Assembly (NCBI GenBank): GCA_010014835.2
Contig: JAAAKB020054856.1
Span: forward strand, 1-22,932
DNA from: Apostichopus leukothele
Lineage: Eukaryota > Echinodermata > Holothuroidea > Aspidochirotida > Stichopodidae
Direction: 5' to 3'
Length of the DNA: 22,932 nucleotides
The notes beneath the pieces were generated by a model. The model made no database searches. It saw nothing but the letters and a program-made list of their open reading frames with translations, and was not told the DNA's origin. How positions within the stretch are numbered: the stretch's first letter is position 1; the number at the start of each line of letters is the position of its first letter. Positions 9,497 to 20,228 of this stretch are shown here, piece after piece. The position numbers were made by a program, and so were the translations under genes.

Positions 9497-12400
9497 TATG
9501 GAAAAAATTAGAAGTGGAAATTTTTGTCAGAGCTGCTCAATATTGCAATGTATTGCTGCATTATTTGAATGTATTTGAATTTCTTCCACTTTAATATAGC
9601 TGCGTAACATGCAGCTTGCCTCGTTTAATACCGGTTTCCAATTGCTGTCACAAACTTGCGGTCCTTACTCCATAACTGTACTTAGAAGTTTAGAACTGTA
9701 TTGTAGATTCAATCATATTATTCATTGCTTTATCTCTGATAGTGCCATTTATAGTGTTTACATTCGTCAAGTCTTCTGCTGGACATTCAGACTATCGTAT
9801 GCTTCACTTCTCTGTTAAATACTTTGCTAAAATGTCATACTTTTCAATATCATAGACACGCACGCCAAACGGATGACTTTATTGACATAAATACAATTAT
9901 ATTTAAAAAAAAATAAAGAAGCGGTTACTTCAACCCTGATATATCCAGCACGCCTATATGCCCATGCATATTGCAAACCGTCTTGCTATTTACGGCATAA
10001 ACCGCACTGCACTCTGAGAAAACAATACAAGGTCGTTTATTGGTTATACATATTATACTATACAGCCTACATAAGAATCACATAGGCTTTAGTACTTAGT
10101 TTGCTTATATCGCATTTTCTTAAGTGATGAAGGTCAGTGTTGTTATTGGTTTCTTTCAATACATGTGATGAGTGAAATGTAAATGAGTCAATTTAATATG
10201 CAGTTCTGAGTTCTCCTCGTTAGATGTAACTTTGGTCATGAAGTAATTTGTTTAGAAAGTTAAAGTTACAAATAAGCAGAATGGGAGGAAAAGAATGAGA
10301 TTGAAGAAATGCAAGCTTAGGAGAAATTATCCACACCTCTTTTATGTTTACGTGTAATTATCACTTTATATATATCATTAAATAGTGTGCAATGCAGCTA
10401 AAATCATTGTTAAAAATTTAATGAAAATAGTATTTGAAACATTGAAAAGCAAGTTGTATACAACTTCCATTGTTTCAGGCAATGCCTAGAAAAGTAGAAA
10501 ACCTTTCCACTTATCATAGTGTACGCATTCTGTATTACCCAACTTGATCTAACCCATATCTGATATCCTCGGGAATGAAAATTGACAAGCCAGTTGCCAA
10601 GTCCTTTTTGTTTCCATCCGAAAGTAAATTCTAGCAGCCAAAGAAGTGAAGCAGCAGTCCTACTAGCCCAAAGGGATTCTGCTTGACTATGCAGAAGTTT
10701 TCTTGTCAAGTGATTGTGTTGTGGGAATATGATGAACTGAAAAACACCTACACAATGTCACCAGTGAGTACTATGACAGAGAGAGAGAGAAAGAGAGAGG
10801 CAGGAGGAGATGAAATGAAATCTTTCAGACCTGTGTTGGTGCATAATAAGTAGTGCAGCATTCTTGGCATCTTCTTCTCTGCTGTGGTTAACTGGTAAAC
10901 AGAAGAGACAAGCCAATCATCAGTGGTAGTGGCTACTTTGCTTCTCTAGTATTCAGTAGTTTAAAGAGGTCATTCTTCGGTTACAGCCAGGGAAATGCTA
11001 CTCTGAGATTTTTTTCACTGGTTACAGAATATTGACACTGGTGCTTTGATTATGACTGGCAGCAACTTGTCATATAATGAGGTGAATAGGAATATGAGGT
11101 ACTGTAGTAGCAGTCACAACTGTATATAAATGATTGCTTCTCTTAGTGCCAGTGAATATATTATATATATAGTGTGAATATCAAAAGAAATGTCAAGAGT
11201 TGGGCTGTGGATTAGCTTCACTCATAAATACATTGGAAAAATACAACTCTCTAGGTTATGGGAAATTTTGAACAAAGAAGGCAAATTTGAATTTGGTACA
11301 GGATTGACGGTATTACATGCAACACTGGTGCTAAGGTTTTAAGGGTTCATTTTTGCCATTTCTTGGTTTTTCTGACAATTGTCCGTCAAGTTTCATTAAT
11401 ACATTGCATTCATGCACTGTGGGTACATCACTGTAGGCAGGTTGACTTGAAATTGCCTACTCATCTTGCCTCAGGGATGAGCTGCAAAAGATAAAATCCA
11501 ATCAGATTTTTGATCATCATCGTCATCCTCTCCCTCTCTCTCGATCTTACTCCACTCTATCGCAAATTGCCTCTCGTCTGTTTCGACCAAGTTTTTGATA
11601 AATTAAACCGACCAAACTGATTTGGGATTGCAGTTTTCTTAGTTTTATCTGTTCATATTTTGCAGATGACCAATTGATAGCTTCTTTTTTTTTTTCTTTT
11701 TTTTTTGATCAGGCATTTCAAAAATAGCTTCAGGCTTTCTGGTTAATGACAATAGAATGCTTAGAATTTTATGATTAAATGGAGATTGGAAAATTCAAAA
11801 TGAACATGACATTTGGAAAATGAGAGGAATAAATGTGAGTGTTCATGAAAAATGTATCAAATAAAGATATTTAGTTTAATTATTCACATCTCTTTCTAAA
11901 AAGCAACTTAGAGGTCCAGTTACATAATAGGTTGATGCGGTGGGACTTGGAAGAATACTGTGTGGTAGGCTATATACAATAGGGATGAAAGGAGGGGATA
12001 AGGGGACTTGATTGTTGGGGAAGGGGGGACAAGGTTGGTACAGACATACTAGAGGGAGCAATCATCCTCATTTAACATGGATGAGTCTTCTTTGTAAATG
12101 CTAAAGGGCTTTGGTCCCTTTCTGAAAACTATGGTGGCTTCTCTTCACACTTGTCTGGCTCCACACAAACAGTACACAACATGTCTGCATTTATGTCATA
12201 TCAACAGTGAGTACAGCATAAGGAGTGAATTCCTTGATGTTGAAAGTTCAACACACTTTCACTGCCACCCCTCAGTCCTGCAAAGCATTTATCTTGTCAC
12301 AGAGACGCTTGTCTTTCATGTAGCACTCCCTTACTGTCTAGTGATAATTTAGCGAGCCATTACCTCCAAGAAATTAGTGTCGAAGACTTGTTACCAATGT

Positions 12401-12819
12401 TGGCATTCTAACATTAGTGGCCAACTGATGAACTGATACTGATGGACATGGATATATAGTAACACTGGTGGGTTGATGAAGTTACCCATACTGTAGTCGT
12501 GTACCTGTAGTCTTCTCATCAGTCACTTTGATTTAAGACCTGGCCCATCCTGTACACTACAAATCCACAGAGAGGGTTCTCTGTCAATCAAACCAGAAAG
12601 CATAAACACCATGTGTAGAGAGTGTAACTGTGTGTGATCATCATAAGAGGAATGTACAGTAAGTCCAGTTTAGTGTTAAGGTGTAGCACAACTTTGTGTT
12701 ATTATCATTTCATTTTTGGTTTTCAGGATCTAACAATGCCCGAGCACCAGACAATAGAACAGCAGTTACAGTTAACGTGGATCAACCATTGTCTTTGATT
12801 AGTCACGGAATGTAAAGAT

Positions 12820-13270
12820 AATATCTCGTTTATCCGCCGGGGTCAAAGTCTACTCTATTGTGTTCAGTCATAGCAGTATTAAGATGAACCTGGTGACTCC
12901 AGAGTTCTCAGTGTGTAGTGGATTGTAGTTATGTCTCCATTTATTTAACGTGACCAGTCACAGCTGTGAAGTAGATACTTTTGTGAAGTAGATACTGTTG
13001 TGTTCAGTCATGGCAGGTTACAGTACTTTTTAGTCAGCGACTGGTGATTCTCAATGAGTAGTGGGGTGCAGTAGTATCTTCAGTTATTCAGCAACCAATT
13101 AGGTTGTTGTAAAGTAGGTTCTATTGTGCAGTATCTAATTCTATTGTGTACAGGCATGGCAGGCATTATTCAGACCTGGTGTCTGAGTACAAAATTTTCA
13201 ATGGATGCTATCATGCAATATATTCATTTATTCAACAACCAGTTACTATTCTTGAAGTATTCAACCATAC
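12820..13270. repeat. Three-copy tandem repeat, unit about 140 bp
   Basis: The anchor TTGTGTTCAGTCATGGCAG and its variants recur at 12857, 12997 and 13143, a spacing of 140 and 146 bp. A second anchor, of the type TTATTCAACAACCAGT, occurs in each copy near 12940, 13083 and 13230. A partial copy (about 12820-12855) precedes the first. Copies have diverged by substitutions and small indels, so the duplication is old. No coding capacity is conserved between copies. Confidence 0.75.
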
Positions 13271-15659
13271 ATTTTTAAAGCCTGTCTTATCGTCAGTTCA
13301 CATAGCAGCATGCACGTATGGCTGGTTATCGGTTTAAGATACACATGGGCAGTTCTAACTTCTTCATATTATGTCATGTGAATTTGTCGGCCCTCTTTAA
13401 ACTTCTGAACTTAAAAAATAGTTTTTTATTGAGAATTGTTACAATAATAATTGTCCACTTGTGACCTTTTATCCAAATTTCATGGCTCATAAACTTTGTG
13501 TTAGTCTTTGGGATTATATGCATATCAATTTTAAACACTGCCAGTGCATTGATTGTCATTATAAACAGCATGCTGGTGTGTTTTGGAGTGTGATTTTGTG
13601 TTGGTTTTTCAGAAGAAATTGAAGTAAAACTTGTGGTAAGGCATCCAAAGAAGTAACTTCCAGGTAAACCATCATTGCATGGAAATAATCTGTTGTTCCA
13701 TTTAAGTAGAATCAACAGATCTTGCAACTTTAGTATTTTAAGCTTGCTTTGATAAATGTGTATCTTTAGTAGTGAGATCTTTCACTGAAAGTTTATAAAA
13801 CACCTTTGGTAGGTCAAAGGTCACAATAATTGTGAAGTTTGTTTTCATATATGTAGCACTTGATGACTTGAAGGTGTCAGTCCTTGTATGTAAAGAAAAT
13901 GGGACAGGGTGTGGGGGGACTGCATGTGGGGATGGATGTGGGGGGGTGGCGGATGACGCCATGAAAATAGGGTGAGGGAGCATCGAGGAAGAGTTTGAAA
14001 TGTTCGGTAACTCTTTGCACGGCAGAAAGAAAAGTTCCGGCATTATCAACCCTTGAGCTGCGCTGCTTATGGTTTTGATTTCTGACACTGTCTGTAAGGT
14101 CAGTCTTGAAAGGAATCCATAACTACTTTTACACTCTAATAATTATAGAGAAATCGTCAAGGAGAATTGAGTAATAATCTAATTGTGAAACTGAGGGAGA
14201 AGAGGAGGGATGGCTTTAATGGATAGAGTCTCCATCTCTCTCTTTCTTTCTCTCTATTAAACTGTCCATCAGTAGAATGGGAACCTTTCAGGCTCCATTG
14301 TTAATGTATCCTCTTTGCTGATTGGTTGAAGTTATTCCCATTCAAAACTTTAAAGGAGCATATATCGAAAGTTCGAAAACGGTATGACTTACTGTCCATC
14401 CATGGTATGAATGACACCAGCTAATACATTTTGATAATCAGATAAAGACAGATACAGACTGATAAAGTTTCCTGATCTGACTGTGTGAGGAACCTCTTAT
14501 AATATTGGGCCATTATTCATGAACTTCAGTCAAAGTATAAAATGAATCGATTTTTCAACCTCTCAATTTCCATTTTGGAATATTGCTGTCAGATGTTTGA
14601 GATCACATTTCACAAACCGATTTCCGAGAGTTCAAATTTTGACCTGTTTTGGCCAGTTTTGTCTTGCCATATTTGCTATATATTTTTCTCCTTATTATCT
14701 GTTTTTAGAAGTCTTTTCAATTTACTTCAGTTCAGTTGGATTTGGGAGTGAGAGAGTCGTTAACACCACTAGTAGTTCCCTTTTTCCTGTCAAACTAAAG
14801 TTCCATCTTGTTTGGGTGATTATTCCTACACCTTCTAGTACCAATACTGGGGATCTTGGTGTAACATGGAGGTTTTAGTTAGTTACTAATCTGGAATAGT
14901 GCACTTGTGGGCAAACCTAACCTACACATGTAAGAAATTTAACAGCTCACGGTTGGAGGGTTGTGCCCTTTTGTCAACAAGGTCAGGAGTGGAATGTTTG
15001 CTCCAAGCTCAAATGGTCCACTGACTGGTTTTGTGTTTGAAGAAAGCTAAATAGTTTCGGTACTAATGGCACAGCATGCCTCAATCTTTGCTCTGCCAAG
15101 TTTAGGGTTGTTGTTGTGCAGTCAACAGTCCCTTACACTGTCTTATATAATGCTGTGTTTTGTCAGATGAACTCTCTTCCACATACTGTACTCCTTAACT
15201 ACAGTACAGTATGTAAGCAACTCAACATGTATATAAACTGTACATATTTAATCTGGTGTGGTCTTCACTGAGTGTTGCAATTCATTCAATAGCCAGCCCT
15301 ATATAATTTGTATCTAACATGTAAATTCTCATTAACTTGTTTTCCAATATATACTAATTTATATTTTAACCTCATGAAATCAGTTACCACATCAAAGAAA
15401 CATTGTAGACAATGTTAATAGTATGCCATGTCAATATCACTTGCTGGTAAAGAAATTTTGGTCATGTAGCATACCTCTCAATGAGTAGCAATTGATGCTG
15501 TGCAGCTTTTTTCATATGAACTCACAGTGGAGAAAGTGAACTTAATTTTTTTGAAAGACCCTCAATCTGTAAAAAGAGTAAAAGGAATGATCTTATCAAG
15601 AAGTACTGTCATAGAGAATTTAGTAAAACCCTTTAAGCTGGAAGGAGATCTCTTGTTAG
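13271..15659 (+). other. Large intron, middle part
   Basis: No exon is supported here. A G-rich block at about 13899-13949 (GGG-ACA-GGG-TGT-GGGGGG, then further G runs) is a loose quadruplex candidate. A CT-rich microsatellite lies at 14231-14256. The open frames here (for example 14597-14878 on + and 13738-14088 on -) lack recognisable motifs. Confidence 0.6.
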
Positions 15660-16300
15660 ATGTACAGTGTGTAACATTAATGATGTACTGTATGTAACAT
15701 TAATGAATACCAAACAAAAACGGCCATTAGATATCACCCTCAGATATGGCACATTAATGTTATGTCTAGAGCTCACTAAGTATAGTAGGCCTGTCTCTTC
15801 TGAAATATTACATATTAAAGCTACACACAAAACTCTGTGCTACACAAAAGAGCTTTCAACATTAATGCTACATCAAGAGTTCTTTTAGTTTCTTTTCCAG
15901 GTATTTAACATAAATGATATGTCTATGGTTCTTCAAACTTATCTCCTTTCAAGTATTGAACATTAATACCATGTCTATAGTTCTTCAAGTATCTGTTTCA
16001 GGTATTGAACATGAATCACCATGTCTATAGTTCTTCAAGTATCTCCTTTCAGGTATTGAACATTAATGCCATGTCTTTAGTTCTTTTAGGTAGTGATCAT
16101 TAATGCCATGTCTATAGTTCTTCAAGTATCTCCTTTCAGGTATTGAACATTAATGGCCATGTCTATAGTTCTTCAAGTATTGAACATGAATGCCATGTTT
16201 ATAGTTCTTCAGGTATCTCATTAATGGTATGTCTATACTGTAGTTCGTCAAGTATCCCATTCAAGTATTGAACATTAATGGCCGTGTCTATACTTCTTTT
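15660..16300 (+). repeat. Minisatellite with splice-acceptor-like units
   Basis: A unit of roughly 50 bp repeats: GAACATTAATGCCATG, then TCTATAGTTCTTCAAGTAT, then CTCCTTTCAGGTATT. Copies are clear from about 15899 to 16297 and decayed from 15660 to 15898. Five units carry a pyrimidine-rich run ending in AG directly followed by GT, with AG ending at 15900, 16001, 16052, 16089 and 16139. Another unit (near 15950) has the AG changed to CAAG. The array ends 76 bp before the true acceptor of the next exon. Copy length varies through internal deletions (51, 37 and 50 bp between successive AG|GT points). Confidence 0.85.
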
Positions 16301-16375
16301 GGGATATTATTGGGTGAGTGCCTCTTGCTGTAGGTAACATCTAAGGACCTTTTTCTTTTTCTTTTCTTTCATCAG

Positions 16376-16480
16376 CACAATGCCTCTGGTGGTGAGTTAT
16401 TTGTGGAGTGTTGTCGGCACATCAACCTCTATGAGCTGGACTATTTTGGAATTGAATATTATAGCAAAGGGAACAAAATG
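16376..16480 (+). CDS. FERM-domain protein, coding exon 2: central F1 lobe
   Basis: This exon is 105 bp, 35 codons, residues 143-177. The acceptor is TTTCATCAG (AG 16374-16375) and the donor ATG|GTGAGC, both phase 0, matching exons 1 and 3. It contains GGELFVECCRHINLYELDYF followed by GIEYYSKGNKM. The pattern G-x-x-L-F/L-x-x-x-C-x-H-L/I-N-L-x-E-x-D/E-Y-F-G-L/I-E-F/Y is the hallmark of the F1 lobe in FARP and FRMD7. With exon 1, the junction EVP-HNASGGELF lines up without a gap with FARP1 as I recall it (EVP-QRAPGKVLL), so no coding exon appears to be missing in the 9.7-kb intron. Two adjacent cysteines (154-155) are visible; their meaning is unknown. Confidence 0.93.
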
Positions 16481-16719
16481 GTGAGCATAAAAGAAACCAT
16501 TCTTCATCCTTTAATTTAAAATGACATCTCCTGAGGGTTACTTTCATAAGTTGGTCTACAACAACTGATTATAGGGTGAAATGAAATCAGATTCATTCCC
16601 CCCCCCCCCCAATCATGTACAATAGTTGAGCGTAACTTTTCCATGCTACTGGTGAAGTTTAAATACGAGATTCGTGGAACATTCTCTGGTAGCTTTATAT
16701 GGCTGTGCTTACTTGCTTT

Positions 16720-16985
16720 ACCGGTGCTGTGTCCGAGTGGATGAAATGCGGTGGCATTTGAAGCAATGAGGCTTAGCAACCGGGACCAGACCCCCGACCA
16801 GGTCATAGTGAAGTGGGGTTTCATCCAAGTCCAAGAGCAAGCTATGGATTTTCCATCTGAAATGACTCTCCAAATTTGAAGACATTCCAAATTTGAGATA
16901 AACTGTGGAAGTGGAAGCCACCCGACGTGAAAGTTGTAATCAGTAAGCCCTTGCGGACTTCTCCAACATTCATGGTCGCTTAATT
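16720..16985 (+). mobile_element. Probable degraded tRNA-derived SINE (Ser-type head)
   Basis: 16731-16741 (GTCCGAGTGGA) resembles the D-arm and A-box of a type-II tRNA such as tRNA-Ser, and GGCATTTGAAGCAATG (from 16752) resembles its anticodon arm with TGA. A decayed GGGACCAGACCC stands where a B-box (GGTTCGANTCC) would be expected. The following 190 bp or so (CCAAGAGCAAGC, CATCTGAAATGACTCTCC) is more GC-rich than the surroundings and could be the SINE body. I infer a SINE from this head; no tail or target-site duplication is clear, so the ends are approximate. Confidence 0.4.
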
Positions 16986-17341
16986 GCCTGATTAAAATGA
17001 TTAAAATAAAAAATAGTTGTTGGTAACCACAAATTCTGTTTAAAACGTTCACGATTGTCACCACCCTATCAGAGGAAACAATTAGTGTTTAACATATTTA
17101 TGTAGCAGTTTTGATGGCTCTGAATTTGGTCTCTTTGAAAATGCTATGGTTCCTGTGTTAAACTGCTACATATCTTTGACCTTATATAGCAATTTGAACA
17201 TTTTTATGAGCATTTTGCGGATAACTTATTCCCTGCCTATGGTGGAGATGTTTATTGAAACCACTACCCCAAGGTATTGCCTTTGGAAGTTTCCTTTAGC
17301 AGGTAACCGTTAGAAAGCATACTTTAGAAGCCATTAGTGTC

Positions 17342-17673
17342 TGAGGTGAGAGGTGAGAGAATGGTGGCCAATTGGCTAAGGCGTCGGACTCGTGATTCAA
17401 GGATTGCTGGTTCGATTCCTGCCTAGTTCATTACGTTTTGTCCTTGGGCAAGTTGCTTTATCTCACTTGCCTCTCTCCACCCAGGGGTTAAATGGGTACC
17501 TGTGAGGTAAATTGTCATTGGGCGCAGTATATAACTGCTGCTGACTGGAGGGATTGTATCTGGGACAGGTTATCATTGACCATGGGTAACATATCGTCTG
17601 TAAAGCGCTTTGAGACCTATTGCTGGTATAAAGCGCTATATAAAGTGGAATATTATTCTGATTATTGAGGTGA
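17342..17673 (+). mobile_element. tRNA-derived SINE with L2-like tail and possible target-site duplication
   Basis: The body spans about 17361-17665. The head has an exact RNA polymerase III A-box (TGGCTAAGGCG, 17373-17383) and B-box (GGTTCGATTCC, 17409-17419), spaced as in a tRNA. The middle reads GTCCTTGGGCAAGTTGCTT and later GGGGTTAAATGGGTACC, which resembles the L2-related part of MIR and V-type SINEs (CCTTGGGCAAGTCACTT, as I recall). The 3' part has two TAAAGCGCT words and CGCTATATAAAGT, ending in an ATT-rich tail. TGAGGTGA flanks it on both sides (17342-17349 and 17666-17673), a possible target-site duplication. Such elements are transcribed by polymerase III and moved by a partner LINE that recognises the tail. 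It sits in sense orientation within the intron, 78 bp before the next exon. Confidence 0.85.
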
Positions 17674-17750
17674 ATATGCAGAAAAGGCCAATTTTTTAGA
17701 CTTGCTTTCACTCTTGCCTAGCAATATTGTTCTTTTCTTCTTTCTTCCAG

Positions 17751-17793
17751 GTTTGGGTTGAGCCAGAAAAGCCGTTGACTAAGCAAGTTGATT
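17751..17793 (+). CDS. FERM-domain protein, coding exon 3: short F1 exon
   Basis: This is a 43-bp micro-exon encoding VWVEPEKPLTKQVD (residues 178-191) plus one base of the next codon. The acceptor is TTTCTTCCAG|G and the donor GATT|GTAAGT, phase 1. It matches the family segment VWLELLKPITKQV of FRMD7 and VWLDLLKPIVKQI of FARP1, both recalled from memory. The conserved Trp and the K-P-x-x-K-Q motif are intact. Because of its size, automated gene finders could skip it; skipping it would shift the frame, since 43 is not a multiple of three. Confidence 0.92.
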
Positions 17794-20149
17794 GTAAGTA
17801 ACAGAATATCTTATTCTGACTAAACTTTCTTAACACTTGTACATATATCTGTCTAACCGCTGTGGTTAGTTTACATTATAGCTGTGTGCAATAAGTGCTA
17901 TGGTTACAGATCTTGTTGACAACACATGTTTGTGTAAGCAATTACTATATCCTTCCTGCCCTCCCATACAGTGTAATTAATCTTTGTTCCTGGGTCAAAT
18001 AGTTTGGTGCAAAACCATTAGATGGACAGCAGAGGTGATTTAAGTGACTGAGTGGTCATTCACTAATCTTTGAACTGCTGGGTTTATGTGGTCACATCTT
18101 ATCAGGTATTTAATAGCTGGTCAGTCATCTTGAATGATGACACTGTTTGGTCACTGTTGTCTTTGACCATGACTCACACCACTTCCTGTCTAGTTTATCT
18201 TCTGCCCAATGAGAAGAGGAATTAACAAACACACTTCAATAACCTCCTCCTTCTCAACTTTTATTCTTTGTTGGCATTTTCCTCAAGTGTATTGAGTGCT
18301 AATGTAGAGGCTAAGGTAGGGGGGGGGGGAACCCTTGTGTTCAGCAAGGTTACCTCAAATCAATGACTATCTAACAATTTAAAAAATAATAATAACGATA
18401 ATAACCGCAATATCCCTGACCTACCTCGACCTTTGAAAACAGAGGAACTTCTTGAAACTGACATTTTAGAGCATTGTTTGAGTTCAAAATCATCTAAGTA
18501 CCGTAGGCCACTGTGTACAGTCGGAAGTCTCATGTTGTCTGAGTAATGTTTAAGTAATTCCCTACATGCTGTGATGTTGTCATTGTCAGTGGCTAATTTC
18601 CTGATCCCATCCTGTGTGCTGCTGTCTGTTGCTAATATAATTCTTGTCCTCTCATAGTGTATGCAGCAGTTCAGTGGTTTAAGTCCATCATCTTCAGCAA
18701 TACAGGGTCTTCTATATTATATTTTATTAATGTGAGTTCTAGAGTTTTTAACTCCCGTAGAGGGGCCATCTTGTGTAATCTATACCACATGTGTGTCCCT
18801 CCTCGCATCAGCCATCGTGATGTGGTCGGAACTGTCCCTGCTAGGCGAAGAGGGAGCGATCTTGTTTCATCATCCCTTCTTTACATCAAATTATGGTCTT
18901 GTGTCGCGCATCTCATATTTGTCATGGGATAGTGTAGTTTTAATAGAAAGTTGCTGGTACTCATAAATTTCCACTGATTGGCTGATATTCCCTCTGGGTA
19001 ACATTTAGGAAAAATAAGTTGTTTATAGATAGTAAATGCAATTGTAGTTCAATATTATTTTGTTTCACAAGCCTTATAATCGACCAAAAATGAAAGGACA
19101 CTTTGTTAAAATTCTTCCCCTACGTATTATCTTTAAATTGAAACCAAACTTAAAAGTCAATTAAAGAATTGAGAATGAACAACACTAATAGATTTAATGC
19201 TGAGACAAAATGAAAGGTTATAATTAATAATCAATGTTGCTAACATGCGAGTCATGATTTGCTTTCTTTTTAAGGTGTGAATAACATGTCGTAAAAACTT
19301 TTTCCTTTTTAAGATGTAACACATGCTTAAATGCAGTAAGCATAGTACAGTAGTAGCCTAAGACTTTAACCCATGGATAGAAAATTGTTACCCCTTAACA
19401 CATTGAAAATGCATTCATCCTAGGAATGTTTATGCCAGGATTCAAGATGTGATCACTATATACCAAGCAGCAGTGAAGATATTAAACTAGAAACTCCTTT
19501 CAACAATATTCATTTAGATCTCCCCCCTCCCCCATTCCCTTTACCTGAAGGTGACCTTAATTCACACTCACATTTTAAACAGAGTTCCAGAATAGCGTAA
19601 TGTTGTTCTGTGTAAGGTATGGCTTGGAATGGAACCAATCAGGATGTCTCTGCCATCCCTGGAGAATCGACTGCTAGGGGCTTAGGAATTTTAATGTGTG
19701 TACATATATAGGCCATGGTTATGATGAGGAAGGCAAACAAGTTCTGTGCAAAAGTGCTAGTGAATAAATTGGCTAATAAAACTCAGTCCGGTGAGTGTGT
19801 TAGGCAGTTCAGTAAGTTGGCAGGTTTAACTAACAGTATTGTGGAGCTGATTAGTACAGATGGATGTGCAAGACCATCACATGAGCACTCATTGCTGACT
19901 CATTTAACATTCTTGAACTCTGCATGGAGGCCCATCGTATGAAACACTTAAAATTGTAGCAGTAGAAAATATTATTTTTTGATGAATCAAAGAGTATGAC
20001 CTCGTAAGTAGGTCTAAAAGAGAATGCCAATTCACCTGACCTCAATCTTTTAAGACCAGATGATTAACGTGTAAATTATCGAGGGGTTATGAAGGAAAGG
20101 TGTCATCTTTTTTTTTCATTTCACTTTCTCTTTCTGCTTTTTTCTACAG
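17794..20149 (+). other. Intron (2,356 bp)
   Basis: The donor is GTAAGT at 17794 and the acceptor TTTTTTCTACAG ends at 20149 after a long T/C tract. It contains a 10-G run (18319-18328), an AAT-rich simple repeat (18381-18405) and a C-rich run near 19521. The open frames at 18657-18932 and 19715-19942 show no recognisable domain. No exon is supported. Confidence 0.75.
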
Positions 20150-20228
20150 CACCAAAGAAAGTCCTGTTCCACTTTTCTGTGAAATTTTATTTGGCTGACC
20201 CTGGGCAACTACATGATGAATTTACAAA
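20150..20228 (+). CDS. FERM-domain protein, coding exon 4: end of F1, start of F1-F2 junction
   Basis: This exon is 79 bp. Joined to the T of exon 3 it gives SPKKVLFHFSVKFYLADPGQ and then LHDEFT, residues 192-217, plus AA of the next codon (donor AA|GTAAGT). It matches the FARP/FRMD7 pattern PKxVxFxFxVKFFxxDPxxLxEELTR, in which the Lys/Arg codon is split by the intron. The aromatic-rich beta strand and the D-P-x-x-L turn are intact. The next exon should begin with the last base of a Lys or Asn codon and read Y-L-F-x-L; none is visible in the remaining 2.7 kb, so it lies beyond the window. Confidence 0.92.

Larger units (their letters stand above)
6674..12819 (+). other. Large intron, left part
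   Basis: This begins the 9,702-bp intron between the first two coding exons (donor GTAGGT at 6674, acceptor AG at 16374-16375). Contents are simple: a short duplication at 6730-6780, a palindrome at 7311-7326 (CTTTCAC-CA-GTGAAAG), a 9-bp inverted repeat at 7502-7510/7525-7533 and a (CCCA)n tract at 8139-8154. There is also a GA tract at 10777-10800 and T-rich runs at 11682-11707. No other coding exon, RNA gene or transposon frame is convincing. A possible cryptic exon at 12727 is treated under findings. Confidence 0.7.
16481..17750 (+). other. Intron (1,270 bp) carrying SINE sequence
   Basis: The donor is GTGAGC at 16481 and the acceptor TTTCTTCCAG ends at 17750. Most of the intron consists of a 13-C run (16598-16610), a probable degraded SINE (about 16720-16985) and a clear SINE (17361-17665). 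The 182-codon frame readable on the - strand at 16516-17064 runs through the degraded SINE and shows no protein-family signal. Confidence 0.8.

Noticed and set aside
13738-14088. 116-codon minus-strand frame rich in Pro and His
   Set aside because: The Pro/His content comes from the G-rich tract at 13899-13949 read on the opposite strand. No domain, splice context or conservation can be argued.
16516-17064. 182-codon open frame on the minus strand, the longest in the window
   Set aside because: It shows no recognisable domain, lies in an intron of the FERM gene, crosses a 13-base C run (translated as GGGG) and overlaps the probable SINE. It is more likely an accident of composition.
17362-17425. 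A functional tRNA gene at the polymerase III boxes
   Set aside because: The A- and B-boxes are exact, but the acceptor and anticodon stems do not pair well, and the sequence continues into an L2-like body and tail, so it is a SINE head.
18657-18932. 91-codon + strand frame between coding exons 3 and 4
   Set aside because: The flanking exons join in phase without it and the peptide resembles nothing I recognise. Inserting it would interrupt a conserved FERM strand order.
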